The notes: a model not told the origin generated them from the letters alone. 64,000 nt of DNA from Mannheimia cairinae (GCF_028649535.1 NZ_JAQSJE010000004.1:124001-188000), one strand, 5' to 3'. Counted from the first letter of the stretch, positions 21,618 through 31,439 are shown. A program made the numbers and translations.

Positions 21618-24080
21618 ATGCCAATTCATCTATCTAGATTCTACCAATTTCAACCTACGTTACTTGCATTTAGTATAAGCGGTGCATTAACAGCTTCTTT
21701 TGCTTATTCAAGCGAAATACCAATACAATTATCAGAAGTTAATGTTGTGGCAAAAGAAGAGGTTAAGGCTTCGGTTGAGAAGAAAACGCATCATAAAATT
21801 CAACAAGAATTGATTCGTGATACAAAAGATTTAGTACGTTATAGCACAGATATTGGTGTGGCGGATAATGGGCGTTATTTGAAAGGATTTGCAATACGTG
21901 GAGTTGAAGGTAATCGCGTTGGTATTTCTATTGATGGTATAAATATTCCTGATTTTGAAGAAAACTCTCTCTACAAACGTTACGGTAATTTTAATAACTC
22001 TCGTTTAAGCGTGGATTCGGAATTCGTTCGTTCTATTGAAAGTGTTAAAGGTTCAGATAGTTTTAACTCTGGCAGCGGTGCTTTAGGAGGAACTGTCAAT
22101 TATAAAACACTAGAAGCGCAAGATCTTGTTACTGAGGGTAAATTAGGTGGTTTAATTCGAACCGGTTATGCATCTAAGAATAGTGAATGGGTAAAAACTG
22201 CTGGTATAGGTTATGTTGGAGAACATTTTGATATTGCGTTAATGTATTCGCAACGAGATGGCAATCAAATGAAAAGTGCCGGTGGAGATATCATACCGCA
22301 AAAGAAAAGGAGTTATGATACACCTAATGATGTTATTCAACGTTCACAAATTGGGGCAAGTAGAATAACCCCAGATCCTTCAAATCATACATTTAAAAGT
22401 TATCTAGCTAAATTAACTTGGAAAATCAATCCTGAACATAAGATTGGAATGTCTATAGCAAGTCAACGCAATAAACGTTTTACCAATGAATATTCTTACG
22501 ATGATCCTTTTGGTTCTAGTGGTTGGTATCGTGATAATGATGATATTCAAAAATTATTAAATATTAACTCATTTTATGAATGGAATATAGATAATCCTTA
22601 TTTATCATCAGCTCGTTTAGATTTTGATTATCAAAAAACTGAAAATGGAACCATTAACTATAAAGGTTATTATAAGCGTGTAGGGGGCTATCTAGATGGA
22701 TATTATACAACCGAACACGATAAGATTGAAAAGATTGATTTCCGTAATATGGAAACGGACTATAAACGAATTTCTTTGCAATTAGATAGTCAGCCACTAA
22801 AATTCATTGGGGAACATCTATTGTCATTAAAAGCTTTTAGAGCTCAACGTGGTTTTGAAAATCTTAATGATGATTATAATCTATCGACTAATACTCGAAA
22901 TATTTACACTATCCAACGTCCTATGGTAACTCGTCAATATGGGGTAAGCATTCAAAGTAGTACCTATTGGAATGAAACATTTAGTTCGGTTCTAGGAGTG
23001 CGTTATGATCAAACGAAAATTACTCCAGAAGATTTTAATGCGATATGTTCCTATAACTGTTATCGAGCAGAGCAAGAATCGCCATCAAAAGAAACTAAAT
23101 TTACAAATTGGAGTGGTAGATTTGAGCTAGAAGGTAAAATTAACGACACTTGGAAAGCGGGTTATGGTATTGCCTCTGGTTTTCGTGTACCAACCGCATC
23201 GGAGCTTTATTTTCAATATAGTAGTGCAGCGGGAGCGTGGAAAGCAAATCCGAATTTAAAATCAGAAAGAAGCTTGAATCACAATCTTTTCTTAAAAGCC
23301 GATCATCAGCTAGGTACTTTTGATTTGAACTTACATTATTCTAAATACCGTAACTTCTTGTTTGAACAGGAGAGTATCGGGGTATTCTATAATGATTTAT
23401 GTCAACCACCATACCTAGGCAGTTATTGTTCGCAAACAAATAAAATTCCATCTCAACAAATGGTTAATTTAGATAGAGCAAGCATTTATGGCTTAGAATT
23501 AAAAACAAGCTTAAATCTCAATGAAGTTTCGCCGCTACCAGATGGAATGAAAACCTTATTTTCATTAGGCTACAGTAGAGGTAAATTATCTAATGGAGAT
23601 AGTTTGCTTTCTATCCAACCATTGAAATTAGTCTTTGGTTTGGATTATGAAGCACCTAGCGGTAAATGGGGGATTTTTACTCGTACAACTTACCAACGGG
23701 GAAAAAAAGGTAGTGATGCAAAATTTACAGAGCAGAGCATTGATTTTGTAAGAGAATGTTCTGAAGAATGGCCAGGTTATGGCTGTATTCGTTATAATAC
23801 TAAAGAAATAGAACAAACTAAACAGTTAGAATACCGATGGCTAAATAAATCCTACTGGGTATTTGATATGTTTGGCTACTATAACCCAACAAAAAATCTT
23901 ACTTTGCGTGCAGGTGTATACAATTTATTTAACACTAAATATCATACTTGGGATACTCTTAGAGGAATTAATACTCGTGGTACAACAGATAAAGTGGATT
24001 ATGAGCATAATAATCAAGGCTTACAACGTTTTTATGCACCAGGCAGAAACTATTCTGTAAGTGCAGAATATCGCTTCTAA
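21618..24080 (+). CDS. TonB-dependent hemoglobin/heme-type outer-membrane receptor
   Basis: An 820-residue receptor with an N-terminal signal (cleavage near SFAYS, residue ~31), a TonB-box-like stretch LSEVNVVAKEE, a plug domain with LIRDTKDLVRYSTDIGV and FAIRGVEGNRVGISIDG, and a C-terminal barrel with RVPTASELYF, LRAGVYNLFN and a terminal RNYSVSAEYRF ending in Phe. These are marks of the hemoglobin/transferrin/lactoferrin receptor family (HmbR/HutA-like). It would take heme iron from host hemoproteins with TonB energy. The pairing with hutZ and the Fur boxes support a heme rather than siderophore ligand. It is complete, with a strong terminator. Confidence 0.88.
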   Translation: MPIHLSRFYQFQPTLLAFSISGALTASFAYSSEIPIQLSEVNVVAKEEVKASVEKKTHHKIQQELIRDTKDLVRYSTDIGVADNGRYLKGFAIRGVEGNRVGISIDGINIPDFEENSLYKRYGNFNNSRLSVDSEFVRSIESVKGSDSFNSGSGALGGTVNYKTLEAQDLVTEGKLGGLIRTGYASKNSEWVKTAGIGYVGEHFDIALMYSQRDGNQMKSAGGDIIPQKKRSYDTPNDVIQRSQIGASRITPDPSNHTFKSYLAKLTWKINPEHKIGMSIASQRNKRFTNEYSYDDPFGSSGWYRDNDDIQKLLNINSFYEWNIDNPYLSSARLDFDYQKTENGTINYKGYYKRVGGYLDGYYTTEHDKIEKIDFRNMETDYKRISLQLDSQPLKFIGEHLLSLKAFRAQRGFENLNDDYNLSTNTRNIYTIQRPMVTRQYGVSIQSSTYWNETFSSVLGVRYDQTKITPEDFNAICSYNCYRAEQESPSKETKFTNWSGRFELEGKINDTWKAGYGIASGFRVPTASELYFQYSSAAGAWKANPNLKSERSLNHNLFLKADHQLGTFDLNLHYSKYRNFLFEQESIGVFYNDLCQPPYLGSYCSQTNKIPSQQMVNLDRASIYGLELKTSLNLNEVSPLPDGMKTLFSLGYSRGKLSNGDSLLSIQPLKLVFGLDYEAPSGKWGIFTRTTYQRGKKGSDAKFTEQSIDFVRECSEEWPGYGCIRYNTKEIEQTKQLEYRWLNKSYWVFDMFGYYNPTKNLTLRAGVYNLFNTKYHTWDTLRGINTRGTTDKVDYEHNNQGLQRFYAPGRNYSVSAEYRF

Positions 24081-24091
24081 ACTAGGATAAC

Positions 24092-24131
24092 AAAGGGCTA
24101 CAATCTCAAATTGTAGCCCTTTGTTTTTTTA
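24092..24131 (+). terminator. Terminator of the heme receptor gene
   Basis: AAAGGGCTACAAT and ATTGTAGCCCTTT form a 13-bp perfect stem followed by GTTTTTTT. Confidence 0.9.
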
Positions 24132-24137
24132 GATTGA

Positions 24138-25355
24138 TTAACCCACCGCTTGTGGTAAATAACCTAATTGAATTAAAAACGGAATCACCATAATGATAAT
24201 ACCGGCAATTAACGCAATAACTAGTGCTAAGTTTCCGCCAATTACACGATAAGGTAGATTAGGATGCTGGCTACGAGCTTTCCAGGCTAACCCGATTGGT
24301 AAAATCATACCGTAGAAGGCAAAGAGTAAACCTGCGTAACCTAATGCCATAATAAAGCCATCTGGGTAGAATAAGGCAAATAAAATAGGTGGTACGAAAG
24401 TAGCAATCGTTAGCCATAAACGGTTAGTCGGTAAATTTAAGCGTTTTAATAAATCGCCCACACCTTCAAAAATACCCATTGATACGCCTAAAAATGAAGT
24501 AATTAGGGCTAATACTGAGAATAAACGTACCACCTCGCCTAAAATCGTGCTACCAGTAATTTGGCTGGTGGCGGTTACTAAGCCGTTTAAGGTCGGGTCT
24601 TGTTTTAAAATCGCAGTAAATTCATTTTGGCTTAACACACCGTGAGTAGCTAATTGCCAGAGTAAATAAGCTACTAATGGAATTGCGGTACCGATATAAA
24701 TAGCGGTACGAATCTTATTAATATTGGCATCTAAATAGGTGTTGATAGTCGCCATAATGACGTGGAACCCAAATGCGGTAAAGAAAATTGGCACAGATGA
24801 AATCACTAATAAATTATCAAGTGGAACAGCGGTTAAATTCTCTAATTTAGCCTTTGGCAACATCATTACTAATACCATAATGAAGGCGACAATTTTACCC
24901 ATAAACATTAGACGGGTTAAACCATCAACAGATTTCACACCGATAACTACAAACATTCCAAGTACAAAAGTGAAAATTAGAATGCTAATTTTAAGTTTGA
25001 GATCGGCATCAGCCATTTCAGGCATAATGCCTGCTAACAATGAGCCTCCACCTGTAATATAAGCAGAGAGTAGAGCATAGAGTAAAACCAACAAACTAAA
25101 GGTTGCAAGTACACGGCCTATTAAACCAAAATATTGTTCGGCAAGACTTGCCACACCAACATCTTTTTGCGGAGCGGTTTGATAAACTTCCATAAACAAT
25201 AAGCCAGTATAAGCTAGCAATGCCCACAGCCCAATTAATAAGCCAGCAGTAGCGCCAAAGCCCATACCTGCTGATGTTAATGGCATTGCCAACATTCCTG
25301 CACCAATAGTGGTGCCTGCAATCATCAATGCACTTCCTAAGATTTTATTTTTCAT
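24138..25355 (-). CDS. tyrP: TyrP-type aromatic amino acid permease
   Basis: A 405-residue inner-membrane transporter of the HAAAP family with about 11 hydrophobic segments. The start GSALMIAGTTIGAGMLAMPL is the family signature, followed by LWALLAYTGLLFMEVYQ. IFFTAFGFHVIMATINTYLD and FALFYPDGFIMALGYAGLL closely follow E. coli TyrP. It should import tyrosine (possibly other aromatic residues) by proton symport. TnaB/Mtr-type tryptophan permease is the main alternative. It is a single-gene unit, convergent with the heme receptor. Confidence 0.82.
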   Translation of the reverse strand: MKNKILGSALMIAGTTIGAGMLAMPLTSAGMGFGATAGLLIGLWALLAYTGLLFMEVYQTAPQKDVGVASLAEQYFGLIGRVLATFSLLVLLYALLSAYITGGGSLLAGIMPEMADADLKLKISILIFTFVLGMFVVIGVKSVDGLTRLMFMGKIVAFIMVLVMMLPKAKLENLTAVPLDNLLVISSVPIFFTAFGFHVIMATINTYLDANINKIRTAIYIGTAIPLVAYLLWQLATHGVLSQNEFTAILKQDPTLNGLVTATSQITGSTILGEVVRLFSVLALITSFLGVSMGIFEGVGDLLKRLNLPTNRLWLTIATFVPPILFALFYPDGFIMALGYAGLLFAFYGMILPIGLAWKARSQHPNLPYRVIGGNLALVIALIAGIIIMVIPFLIQLGYLPQAVG

Positions 25356-25517
25356 ATTTTTATTGATGTAAAGTGAAAGGGAAGCTTTATTCTAGCAGAA
25401 TTTCTTTCAGATAAAATTGCAGAAATGTGTTTTTATCAGGTTATTTTGCACAATTTACTCCGCTTTAGTACACTAAGCACAGTTTTGCAAAATTTTAGGT
25501 AAAAATAACCGCTTGTT

Positions 25518-28500
25518 ATGTCTTTATTAAATATCAATTTGCCGCAAGTTGGCACTACTCATCAAGATCATCAAACGCTCGGGCATCTTATCGGGCATTC
25601 CGACACCCTTGCCATTAGCGAATCGGCTCAACAATTTAATGGTTTAACCGTAGTTGTTACACCAGATACCCGCACCGCATTAAGGCTGGAAAGAAGCCTG
25701 CCACAGTTTGCCAATATGTCCGTGCAACTTTTCCCCGATTGGGAAACCTTGCCGTATGATAATTTCTCGCCACATCAAGATATTATCTCGGCTCGCTTAT
25801 CGGCACTTTTCCAGTTACAACAAGGCAATAAACAGATTTTCTTGTTGCCAATCAATACCTTAATGCAAAAAGTGTGTCCGCCGAGTTACCTTGCCAATAA
25901 TGTATTGCTGATTAAAAAAGGCGACCGTTTTTCTATTCAAAACTTACGCTTACAGCTTGAAAATGCAGGCTACCGAGCGGTGGAACAAGTACTGGAATAT
26001 GGCGAATATGCGGTACGAGGGGCAATTTTAGATCTCTACCCAATGGGGGCAGAAGAGCCGTTTCGCCTCGATTTTTTTGATGATGAAATTGATTCCATCC
26101 GCACCTTTGATGTGGATAACCAACGCACCAAAGCTGAAATTAAAGAAATCAATTTATTGCCGGCTCACGAGTTCCCGACAGATAGTAACGGAATCGAACA
26201 TTTTAGAACCAAATTTAGAGAAGTGTTTGGCGAAATTCGTCGAGAACCCGAGCATATTTATCAACAAGTTAGTAAAGGGATTCTGAACGCAGGGATTGAA
26301 TATTGGCAACCATTGTTTTTTGCAGAAATGGCGAGCTTATTTGACTATTTGCCCGCAACAACGCTATTTATTACCTATGCCGATATTCAACAAAAAGCGG
26401 AGCAATTTCAACAAGATAGCCAAAATCGTTATGAAAGCCGACGAGTGGATCCGATGCGTCCGCTGTTACCGCCAAGTGATCTTTGGTTTGCGATTGATGA
26501 AGTAAACCGCAACCTTAAGAATTACCCACGTTTAACCATTACGGCAGAGAAAATCCGTAAATCTGCAGCGAAAATCAATGCAAATGTGGCGAACTTGCCA
26601 GAACTAGCCATTCAGTCAGGCACCAAAGAGCCTTTTACCGCATTCCAACAATTTCAGCAAAAATTTAAAGGAAATATTCTGTTTTCGGTGGAAAGTGAAG
26701 GGCGACGAGAAACCCTATTAGACTTGCTTTCGCCTTTAGGCATTAAGCCAAAACAGATCAAATCGTTGAATGATGTGATGGTTCAGGCATCTAGTTCTGA
26801 ACAGTTGCAAACTTTCTTAATTATTTCACCGCTTGATCAAGGGTTTATTTTAGAGCAAACAAGCGGTCAAAATTTAGCAATAATTTGCGAAACGGATCTG
26901 CTAGGCGAAAAAGTCCAACAAACCCGTCGTGAGAAAAACCGTAAAACGGTAAACCCTGACACACTTATTCGCAATCTTGCCGAGCTCAAAATCGGGCAAG
27001 CGGTGGTGCATTTAGAAAATGGGGTAGGTCGCTACGGCGGCTTAACGGTGCTTGATACAGGCGGAGTGAAAGCCGAATACTTAGTGCTTCACTATGCAAA
27101 CGATGCCAAGCTTTATGTGCCGGTAGCAGCATTGCATTTAATCAGCCGTTATATCGGCGGGGCAGATGAAACCGCACCATTACACAAATTAGGTTCAGAA
27201 GCGTGGGCGAAAAGCCGTCAAAAAGCGGCGGAGAAAATTCGTGATGTCGCCGCCGAGTTGCTTGATGTTTATGCGAAACGAGAAAGCCAAACCGGCTTTG
27301 CCTTCAGCTATGATAAAGAGTTATTCCAACAATTTAGTGCCACCTTCCCTTACGAAGAAACGGACGATCAGCGAATGGCAATCAATGCCGTGATTAGCGA
27401 TATGTGCCAGCCAAAAGCGATGGATAGGTTGGTGTGTGGCGATGTCGGCTTTGGTAAAACCGAAGTAGCTATTCGAGCCACCTTTTTAGCGGTAATGAAT
27501 CATAAGCAAGTGGCAATTCTTGCCCCGACCACGCTACTCGCACAACAACATTACGAGAATTTTAAAGACCGTTTCGCTAATTACCCTGTGAATGTGGAAG
27601 TGCTATCACGTTTTAAAACAGCCAAAGAACAGAAAGTCATCTTAGAAAAAGTGGCAGAAGGCAAAGTAGATATTTTAGTCGGCACCCATAAATTGTTACA
27701 AGATGATGTCGCTTTTCGAGATCTCGGCTTATTGGTAATTGATGAAGAACACCGTTTTGGCGTACGTCAAAAAGAGAAAATCAAGCAACTGCGTGCTAAT
27801 GTGGATATTCTCACATTAACCGCCACCCCAATTCCTAGAACGCTGAATATGGCACTTAACGGAATGCGAGATCTCTCCATTATCGCCAGTCCGCCAGCTC
27901 GCCGTTTATCGATTAAAACTTTTGTGCGACAAAGTGATGAGGCAGTTATTCGTGAGGCAATTCTGCGCGAAATTTTACGGGGCGGACAGGTTTATTACTT
28001 ACATAACGATGTTGCGACTATTGAAAATTGTGCCGAAAAACTGACCGCTTTAGTGCCGGAGGCACGAGTAGTGATCGGGCACGGGCAAATGCGTGAGCGA
28101 GAGCTCGAACGTGTGATGAGCGATTTCTATCATCAACGCTTTAATCTTTTAGTTTGTTCGACCATTATTGAAACAGGGATCGATGTTCCAACCGCCAACA
28201 CCATTATTATTGAACGGGCGGATAAATTCGGTTTGGCACAGCTCCACCAACTTCGTGGGCGAGTTGGACGTTCGCACCACCAAGCCTATGCCTATATGCT
28301 CACACCGCACCCGAAAACACTCACTAAAGATGCTCAACAACGCTTAGAGGCAATGAGCACCATTGACAATTTAGGAGCAGGTTTTGCTCTTGCCACCCAC
28401 GATTTGGAAATTCGTGGAGCTGGGGAATTATTAGGTAGCGAGCAGAGCGGACAAATTGAGTCTATCGGCTTTTCACTCTATATGGATCTATTAGAAAGTG

Positions 28501-28991
28501 CGGTCAAAGCCTTACAAGAAGGGCGTGAGCCAAGTTTAGACGAAATTACTCAAAACCAAGTAGATATCGAGCTACGAGTGCCAGCCCTATTGCCAGATGA
28601 TTACGTACCAGATGTGAATATGCGACTTTCTTTCTACAAACGAATCGCTAGTGCTGAAAACACGGAACAACTAAAAGATCTGAAAGTGGAATTGATAGAC
28701 AGATTCGGCTTATTGCCTGAACCAACCAAAAACTTATTCCAAATTACTCAGTTGCGATTGGTGGCTCAATCGCTTGGGTTGAAAAAAATTGAGGCAGGCA
28801 TTCACGGTGGTTATTTAGAGTTTAAACCGACCGCTACCCCAGACCCGATGAAGTTTATCCAACTTATTCAAAAACAGCCTGCGGTCTATCAATTTGAAGG
28901 AGCGTTGAAGTTTAAATTCCGATTAGGCTTAGAAAGCAATAGCGAACGTTTAACCTTTGTGAATGAGTTGATTGAGAATCTAACAAAATAG
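25518..28991 (+). CDS. mfd: Transcription-repair coupling factor
   Basis: A 1157-residue SF2 translocase. The N-terminal UvrB-homology part (LFPDWETLPYDNFSPHQDIISARL) leads to the RNA-polymerase interaction domain (VHLENGVGRYGGLTVLD), then the RecG-like motor with Walker A GDVGFGKTEVA, DEEH in LLVIDEEHRFGV, TATPIPRTL, and the motif-VI region QLRGRVGRSHHQAYAYML. It removes stalled RNA polymerase and recruits UvrA to damage. Length is normal. An uptake-signal core (AACCGCTTGT) ends directly before the start codon, where the ribosome site would be, so no usual Shine-Dalgarno is seen. Confidence 0.96.
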   Translation: MSLLNINLPQVGTTHQDHQTLGHLIGHSDTLAISESAQQFNGLTVVVTPDTRTALRLERSLPQFANMSVQLFPDWETLPYDNFSPHQDIISARLSALFQLQQGNKQIFLLPINTLMQKVCPPSYLANNVLLIKKGDRFSIQNLRLQLENAGYRAVEQVLEYGEYAVRGAILDLYPMGAEEPFRLDFFDDEIDSIRTFDVDNQRTKAEIKEINLLPAHEFPTDSNGIEHFRTKFREVFGEIRREPEHIYQQVSKGILNAGIEYWQPLFFAEMASLFDYLPATTLFITYADIQQKAEQFQQDSQNRYESRRVDPMRPLLPPSDLWFAIDEVNRNLKNYPRLTITAEKIRKSAAKINANVANLPELAIQSGTKEPFTAFQQFQQKFKGNILFSVESEGRRETLLDLLSPLGIKPKQIKSLNDVMVQASSSEQLQTFLIISPLDQGFILEQTSGQNLAIICETDLLGEKVQQTRREKNRKTVNPDTLIRNLAELKIGQAVVHLENGVGRYGGLTVLDTGGVKAEYLVLHYANDAKLYVPVAALHLISRYIGGADETAPLHKLGSEAWAKSRQKAAEKIRDVAAELLDVYAKRESQTGFAFSYDKELFQQFSATFPYEETDDQRMAINAVISDMCQPKAMDRLVCGDVGFGKTEVAIRATFLAVMNHKQVAILAPTTLLAQQHYENFKDRFANYPVNVEVLSRFKTAKEQKVILEKVAEGKVDILVGTHKLLQDDVAFRDLGLLVIDEEHRFGVRQKEKIKQLRANVDILTLTATPIPRTLNMALNGMRDLSIIASPPARRLSIKTFVRQSDEAVIREAILREILRGGQVYYLHNDVATIENCAEKLTALVPEARVVIGHGQMRERELERVMSDFYHQRFNLLVCSTIIETGIDVPTANTIIIERADKFGLAQLHQLRGRVGRSHHQAYAYMLTPHPKTLTKDAQQRLEAMSTIDNLGAGFALATHDLEIRGAGELLGSEQSGQIESIGFSLYMDLLESAVKALQEGREPSLDEITQNQVDIELRVPALLPDDYVPDVNMRLSFYKRIASAENTEQLKDLKVELIDRFGLLPEPTKNLFQITQLRLVAQSLGLKKIEAGIHGGYLEFKPTATPDPMKFIQLIQKQPAVYQFEGALKFKFRLGLESNSERLTFVNELIENLTK

Positions 28992-29008
28992 AGGTGTTGA
29001 TAATGTCG

Positions 29009-29078
29009 GTAGGGGCGGGTTTTATACCCGCCCGTGAAAATCAATGATGTTTCGGGCAGGGATAAACCCTGCTCCTAC
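29009..29078. repeat. REPIN-like 70-bp palindromic element
   Basis: Two GC-rich hairpins, GGCGGGTTTTATACCCGCC and GGGCAGGGATAAACCCTGC, are bounded by GTAGGGGC (29009-29016) and GCTCCTAC (29071-29078). This outward pair of palindromes is the form of a REPIN-type repeat, here just after mfd. Confidence 0.6.
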
Positions 29079-29160
29079 AAAATAGATTAAAATTTATACT
29101 CAAAAGATAAATGACCTCTAGTACAAGCGTTTGTTTTTAAAATAAATTTTTCAAATTATT

Positions 29161-29190
29161 CAAGCCCCAATTATAATTGGGGCTTGTTGT
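29161..29190. terminator. Hairpin downstream of mfd
   Basis: CAAGCCCCAAT and ATTGGGGCTTG form an 11-bp perfect stem with loop TATA, followed by TTGT. Confidence 0.65.
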
Positions 29191-29230
29191 ATCTAATATT
29201 AATTATAAGATGCCTCTATTTTAAATAATT

Positions 29231-29251
29231 TGTAAATATTTTTTATTTACA
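29231..29251. promoter_or_regulatory. Candidate BrnA operator
   Basis: TGTAAATA (29231-29238) and TATTTACA (29244-29251) are perfect inverted repeats with a 5-bp spacer, 17 bp before brnT. BrnA-type antitoxins autorepress through inverted repeats near their promoter. Confidence 0.6.
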
Positions 29252-29268
29252 TTAAGATAGAGGAAGGT

Positions 29269-29556
29269 ATGAATTCTATTGATGGATTTGAATGGGATAG
29301 AAACAAAGCATTGCTTAATCTAAAAAAGCATAATGTCACTTTTATGGAAGCAACAACAGTTTTTTATGATGACAATGCTATTTTAATTCTAGACCCAGAT
29401 CACTCTGATTTAGAAACTCGTTTCTTGCTATTAGGAATGAGTAATACTAAGAATTTATTAGTTGTAGTTCATTGTGAACGTGATAGAAATATTCGCATTA
29501 TTTCGGCACGAAAAGCGACTTCACGAGAAACAGTACAATATAGAAGGAGGCATTAA
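29269..29556 (+). CDS. brnT: BrnT-type ribonuclease toxin
   Basis: A 95-residue RelE-fold toxin. FEWDRNKALLNLKKHNVTFMEATTVFYDD is the BrnT signature, followed by ETRFLLLGMS and VVVHCERDRNIRIISARKATSRE; the conserved H, R and the RIISAR/E cluster are present. It should cleave RNA and arrest growth when free. The ribosome site AGAGGAAGG is strong. The stop codon abuts the ATG of brnA, the usual toxin-first order for this type. Confidence 0.88.
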   Translation: MNSIDGFEWDRNKALLNLKKHNVTFMEATTVFYDDNAILILDPDHSDLETRFLLLGMSNTKNLLVVVHCERDRNIRIISARKATSRETVQYRRRH

Positions 29557-29769
29557 ATGCGAAAAGAGTATGATTTTTCAAATGGGGTTAAAAATCCTTA
29601 TGCTAAAGGTTTAAAATCTAAAAGCGTAGTGACAATTCGAATTGAAGATGAAGTGATTTCTTATTTTAAGCAGTTAGCTGAAGAAGTTAATTTACCCTAT
29701 CAAACGCTCATTAATCTTTATTTAAAAGATTGTGTAGAACAACAACGTAAACCTACAATTCATTGGTAA
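29557..29769 (+). CDS. brnA: BrnA-type antitoxin
   Basis: A 70-residue antitoxin with a ribbon-helix-helix fold: SVVTIRIEDEVISYFKQLAEEVNLPYQTLINLYLKDCVEQ. The N-terminal part MRKEYDFSNGVKNPYAKG is the toxin-contact segment found in BrnA proteins. It starts in the same base step as the brnT stop (TAAATG) with AGAAGGAGG upstream, so it is coupled to the toxin gene. It should bind BrnT and repress the operon at the palindrome 29231-29251. Confidence 0.88.
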   Translation: MRKEYDFSNGVKNPYAKGLKSKSVVTIRIEDEVISYFKQLAEEVNLPYQTLINLYLKDCVEQQRKPTIHW

Positions 29770-29770
29770 T

Positions 29771-29829
29771 ACAAGCGGCCTTTTTAGCTTAGAATTTTGC
29801 AATTTTCTGCTTAAAAAAGACCGCTTGTG
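29771..29829 (+). terminator. Uptake-signal-pair terminator of brnTA
   Basis: ACAAGCGGCC and GACCGCTTGTG form the stem ends, with the inner arms TTTTTAGC and GCTTAAAAAA also partly pairing. One copy of the uptake signal deviates by one base. Confidence 0.55.
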
Positions 29830-29844
29830 TATTAAGGAAAAAAT

Positions 29845-31080
29845 ATGAAACAGAAATTATTAGCACGATTATTACGCTATACCCAAATCCACACCACCTC
29901 TGACCCAAAAAGCCAAACTGTGCCAAGCTCGCCTCAGCAATGGGATTTATTAGATGTATTAAAAGATGAAGTAGAAGCAATGGGGCTGACGGAAATCTAC
30001 CTTGACCCAAATGGTTACCTATTTGCAACCCTTGAAGCAAATGTTGAGAAAACGCTACCAGTGTTGGGGCTAATTGCACACGTAGATACTTCGCCTGATT
30101 TTAACGGCAAAAATGTGAAACCGCAGATTATCGAAAATTATCAAGGTGGCGATATTTTGCTACAAGGCAGTGGGGATAAACTTTCTCCAAAAGATTTTCC
30201 TAATTTAAACCGCTTGTTAGGGCATACATTGATTACGACAGATGGCACATCGTTATTAGGTGCTGATGATAAATCGGGCATTGCAATTATTTTGTCGGCA
30301 GTGGAATATTTACAATCTCACCCTGAAATTCCGCACGGGAAAATTAGAGTCGGTTTTACAACCGATGAAGAAATTGGACGTGGGGCAGATCATTTTGATG
30401 TCGAAGCCTTTGGTGCAGATGTTGCCTTTACCTTAGATGGCGGGCCTTTAGGTGAACTACAATATGAAAACTTTAATGCAGATGCCGCAGTAGTTACTTT
30501 TTATGGACGAAGCGTCCACCCTGGTACGGCAAAAGGCAAAATGATTAATGCTTTAGAACGAGCTTGTGAATTCCAACACCTTTTACCGCCACATAATACA
30601 CCTGCAACGAGTGAGGGAAGAGAAGGCTTTATTATGCTTCACGGCATTGAAGGCAGTATTGATAAAGCAGAAATCCACTATATTCTACGTAGTTTTTCTC
30701 GCCAAGAATTGGCTGAATATAACAAGTATCTAACTGAAACAATGATGCAAATGCAGCAACGTTATGGCGAACACTGTGGCAAAGTTGAAATTATTGAACA
30801 GTACCGTAATATGCAAGAAGTGCTAGCCGATTATCGTTACTTAATTGATATTGCCGAAAAAGCAATGCAAGAGCGGGGTATTGAGCCAAATTTAGAACCG
30901 ATCCGTGGCGGCACAGATGGTTCTCGCTTATCTTTTATGGGATTACCTTGTCCAAACCTTTTTACCGGTGGCGAAAATTTCCACGGACGCTTTGAGTTTA
31001 TTTCATTAGAAACAATGGAAAAATCTTCTGAAGTTATAATTGGCCTTGCTAAAGGCTTTACCCAATATAAATTTGACTGA
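29845..31080 (+). CDS. pepT: Peptidase T (tripeptide aminopeptidase), copy 1
   Basis: A 411-residue M20-family zinc peptidase. Metal and catalytic motifs are visible: LIAHVDTSPDF (His ligand and Asp), DGTSLLGADDKSGIA (bridging Asp), TTDEEIGRGADHFD (Glu general base and ligand), GGTDGSRLSFMGLPCPN and GGENFHGRFEF (last His ligand). It releases N-terminal residues from tripeptides in the cytosol. Length equals E. coli PepT. It is monocistronic, and a second M20 peptidase of the same type is encoded at 35957-37183. Confidence 0.93.
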   Translation: MKQKLLARLLRYTQIHTTSDPKSQTVPSSPQQWDLLDVLKDEVEAMGLTEIYLDPNGYLFATLEANVEKTLPVLGLIAHVDTSPDFNGKNVKPQIIENYQGGDILLQGSGDKLSPKDFPNLNRLLGHTLITTDGTSLLGADDKSGIAIILSAVEYLQSHPEIPHGKIRVGFTTDEEIGRGADHFDVEAFGADVAFTLDGGPLGELQYENFNADAAVVTFYGRSVHPGTAKGKMINALERACEFQHLLPPHNTPATSEGREGFIMLHGIEGSIDKAEIHYILRSFSRQELAEYNKYLTETMMQMQQRYGEHCGKVEIIEQYRNMQEVLADYRYLIDIAEKAMQERGIEPNLEPIRGGTDGSRLSFMGLPCPNLFTGGENFHGRFEFISLETMEKSSEVIIGLAKGFTQYKFD

Positions 31081-31188
31081 TTTTAAGTCAATTTTTTATA
31101 ACAAGCGGTTGAAATTGTTCAAAATTTTGCAAAAAAGTTTTATTTTTCGCCACTTGAATCATTTTTTACGGATTTTTGAGAATTTTAT

Positions 31189-31216
31189 TTGACTTTAAAT
31201 CGGAATTCTATAGAAT
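31189..31216 (+). promoter_or_regulatory. Promoter of tRNA unit 1
   Basis: TTGACT (31189-31194), a 16-bp spacer and TAGAAT (31211-31216) lie 44 bp before tRNA-Gly. Confidence 0.6.
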
Positions 31217-31230
31217 ACGCAACTGTTGAG

Positions 31231-31255
31231 ACGCTACGAGGTTCGTAGCGTTTTT
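31231..31255 (+). terminator. Terminator-like hairpin in the leader of tRNA unit 1
   Basis: ACGCTACGA and TCGTAGCGT form a perfect 9-bp stem with a short loop and then TTTTT, between the promoter and tRNA-Gly. The second tRNA unit lacks it. Confidence 0.6.
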
Positions 31256-31259
31256 AAAT

Positions 31260-31335
<76 letters not shown>

Positions 31336-31352
31336 TTCTTTAAATGCGTTGT

Positions 31353-31439
31353 GCCCGAGTGGCGGAATCGGTAGACGCAAGGGATTTAAAATCCCTCGCC
31401 TTTCGGGGCGTGCCAGTTCAAGTCTGGCCTCGGGCACCA
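31353..31439 (+). tRNA. tRNA-Leu(TAA), copy 1
   Basis: 87 nt including CCA. Acceptor GCCCGAG/CTCGGGC, anticodon TAA in the loop TTTAAAA (31387-31389), long variable arm CGCCTTTCGGGGCG as expected for a class II tRNA. It is 17 bp after tRNA-Gly in one transcript. Confidence 0.97.
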
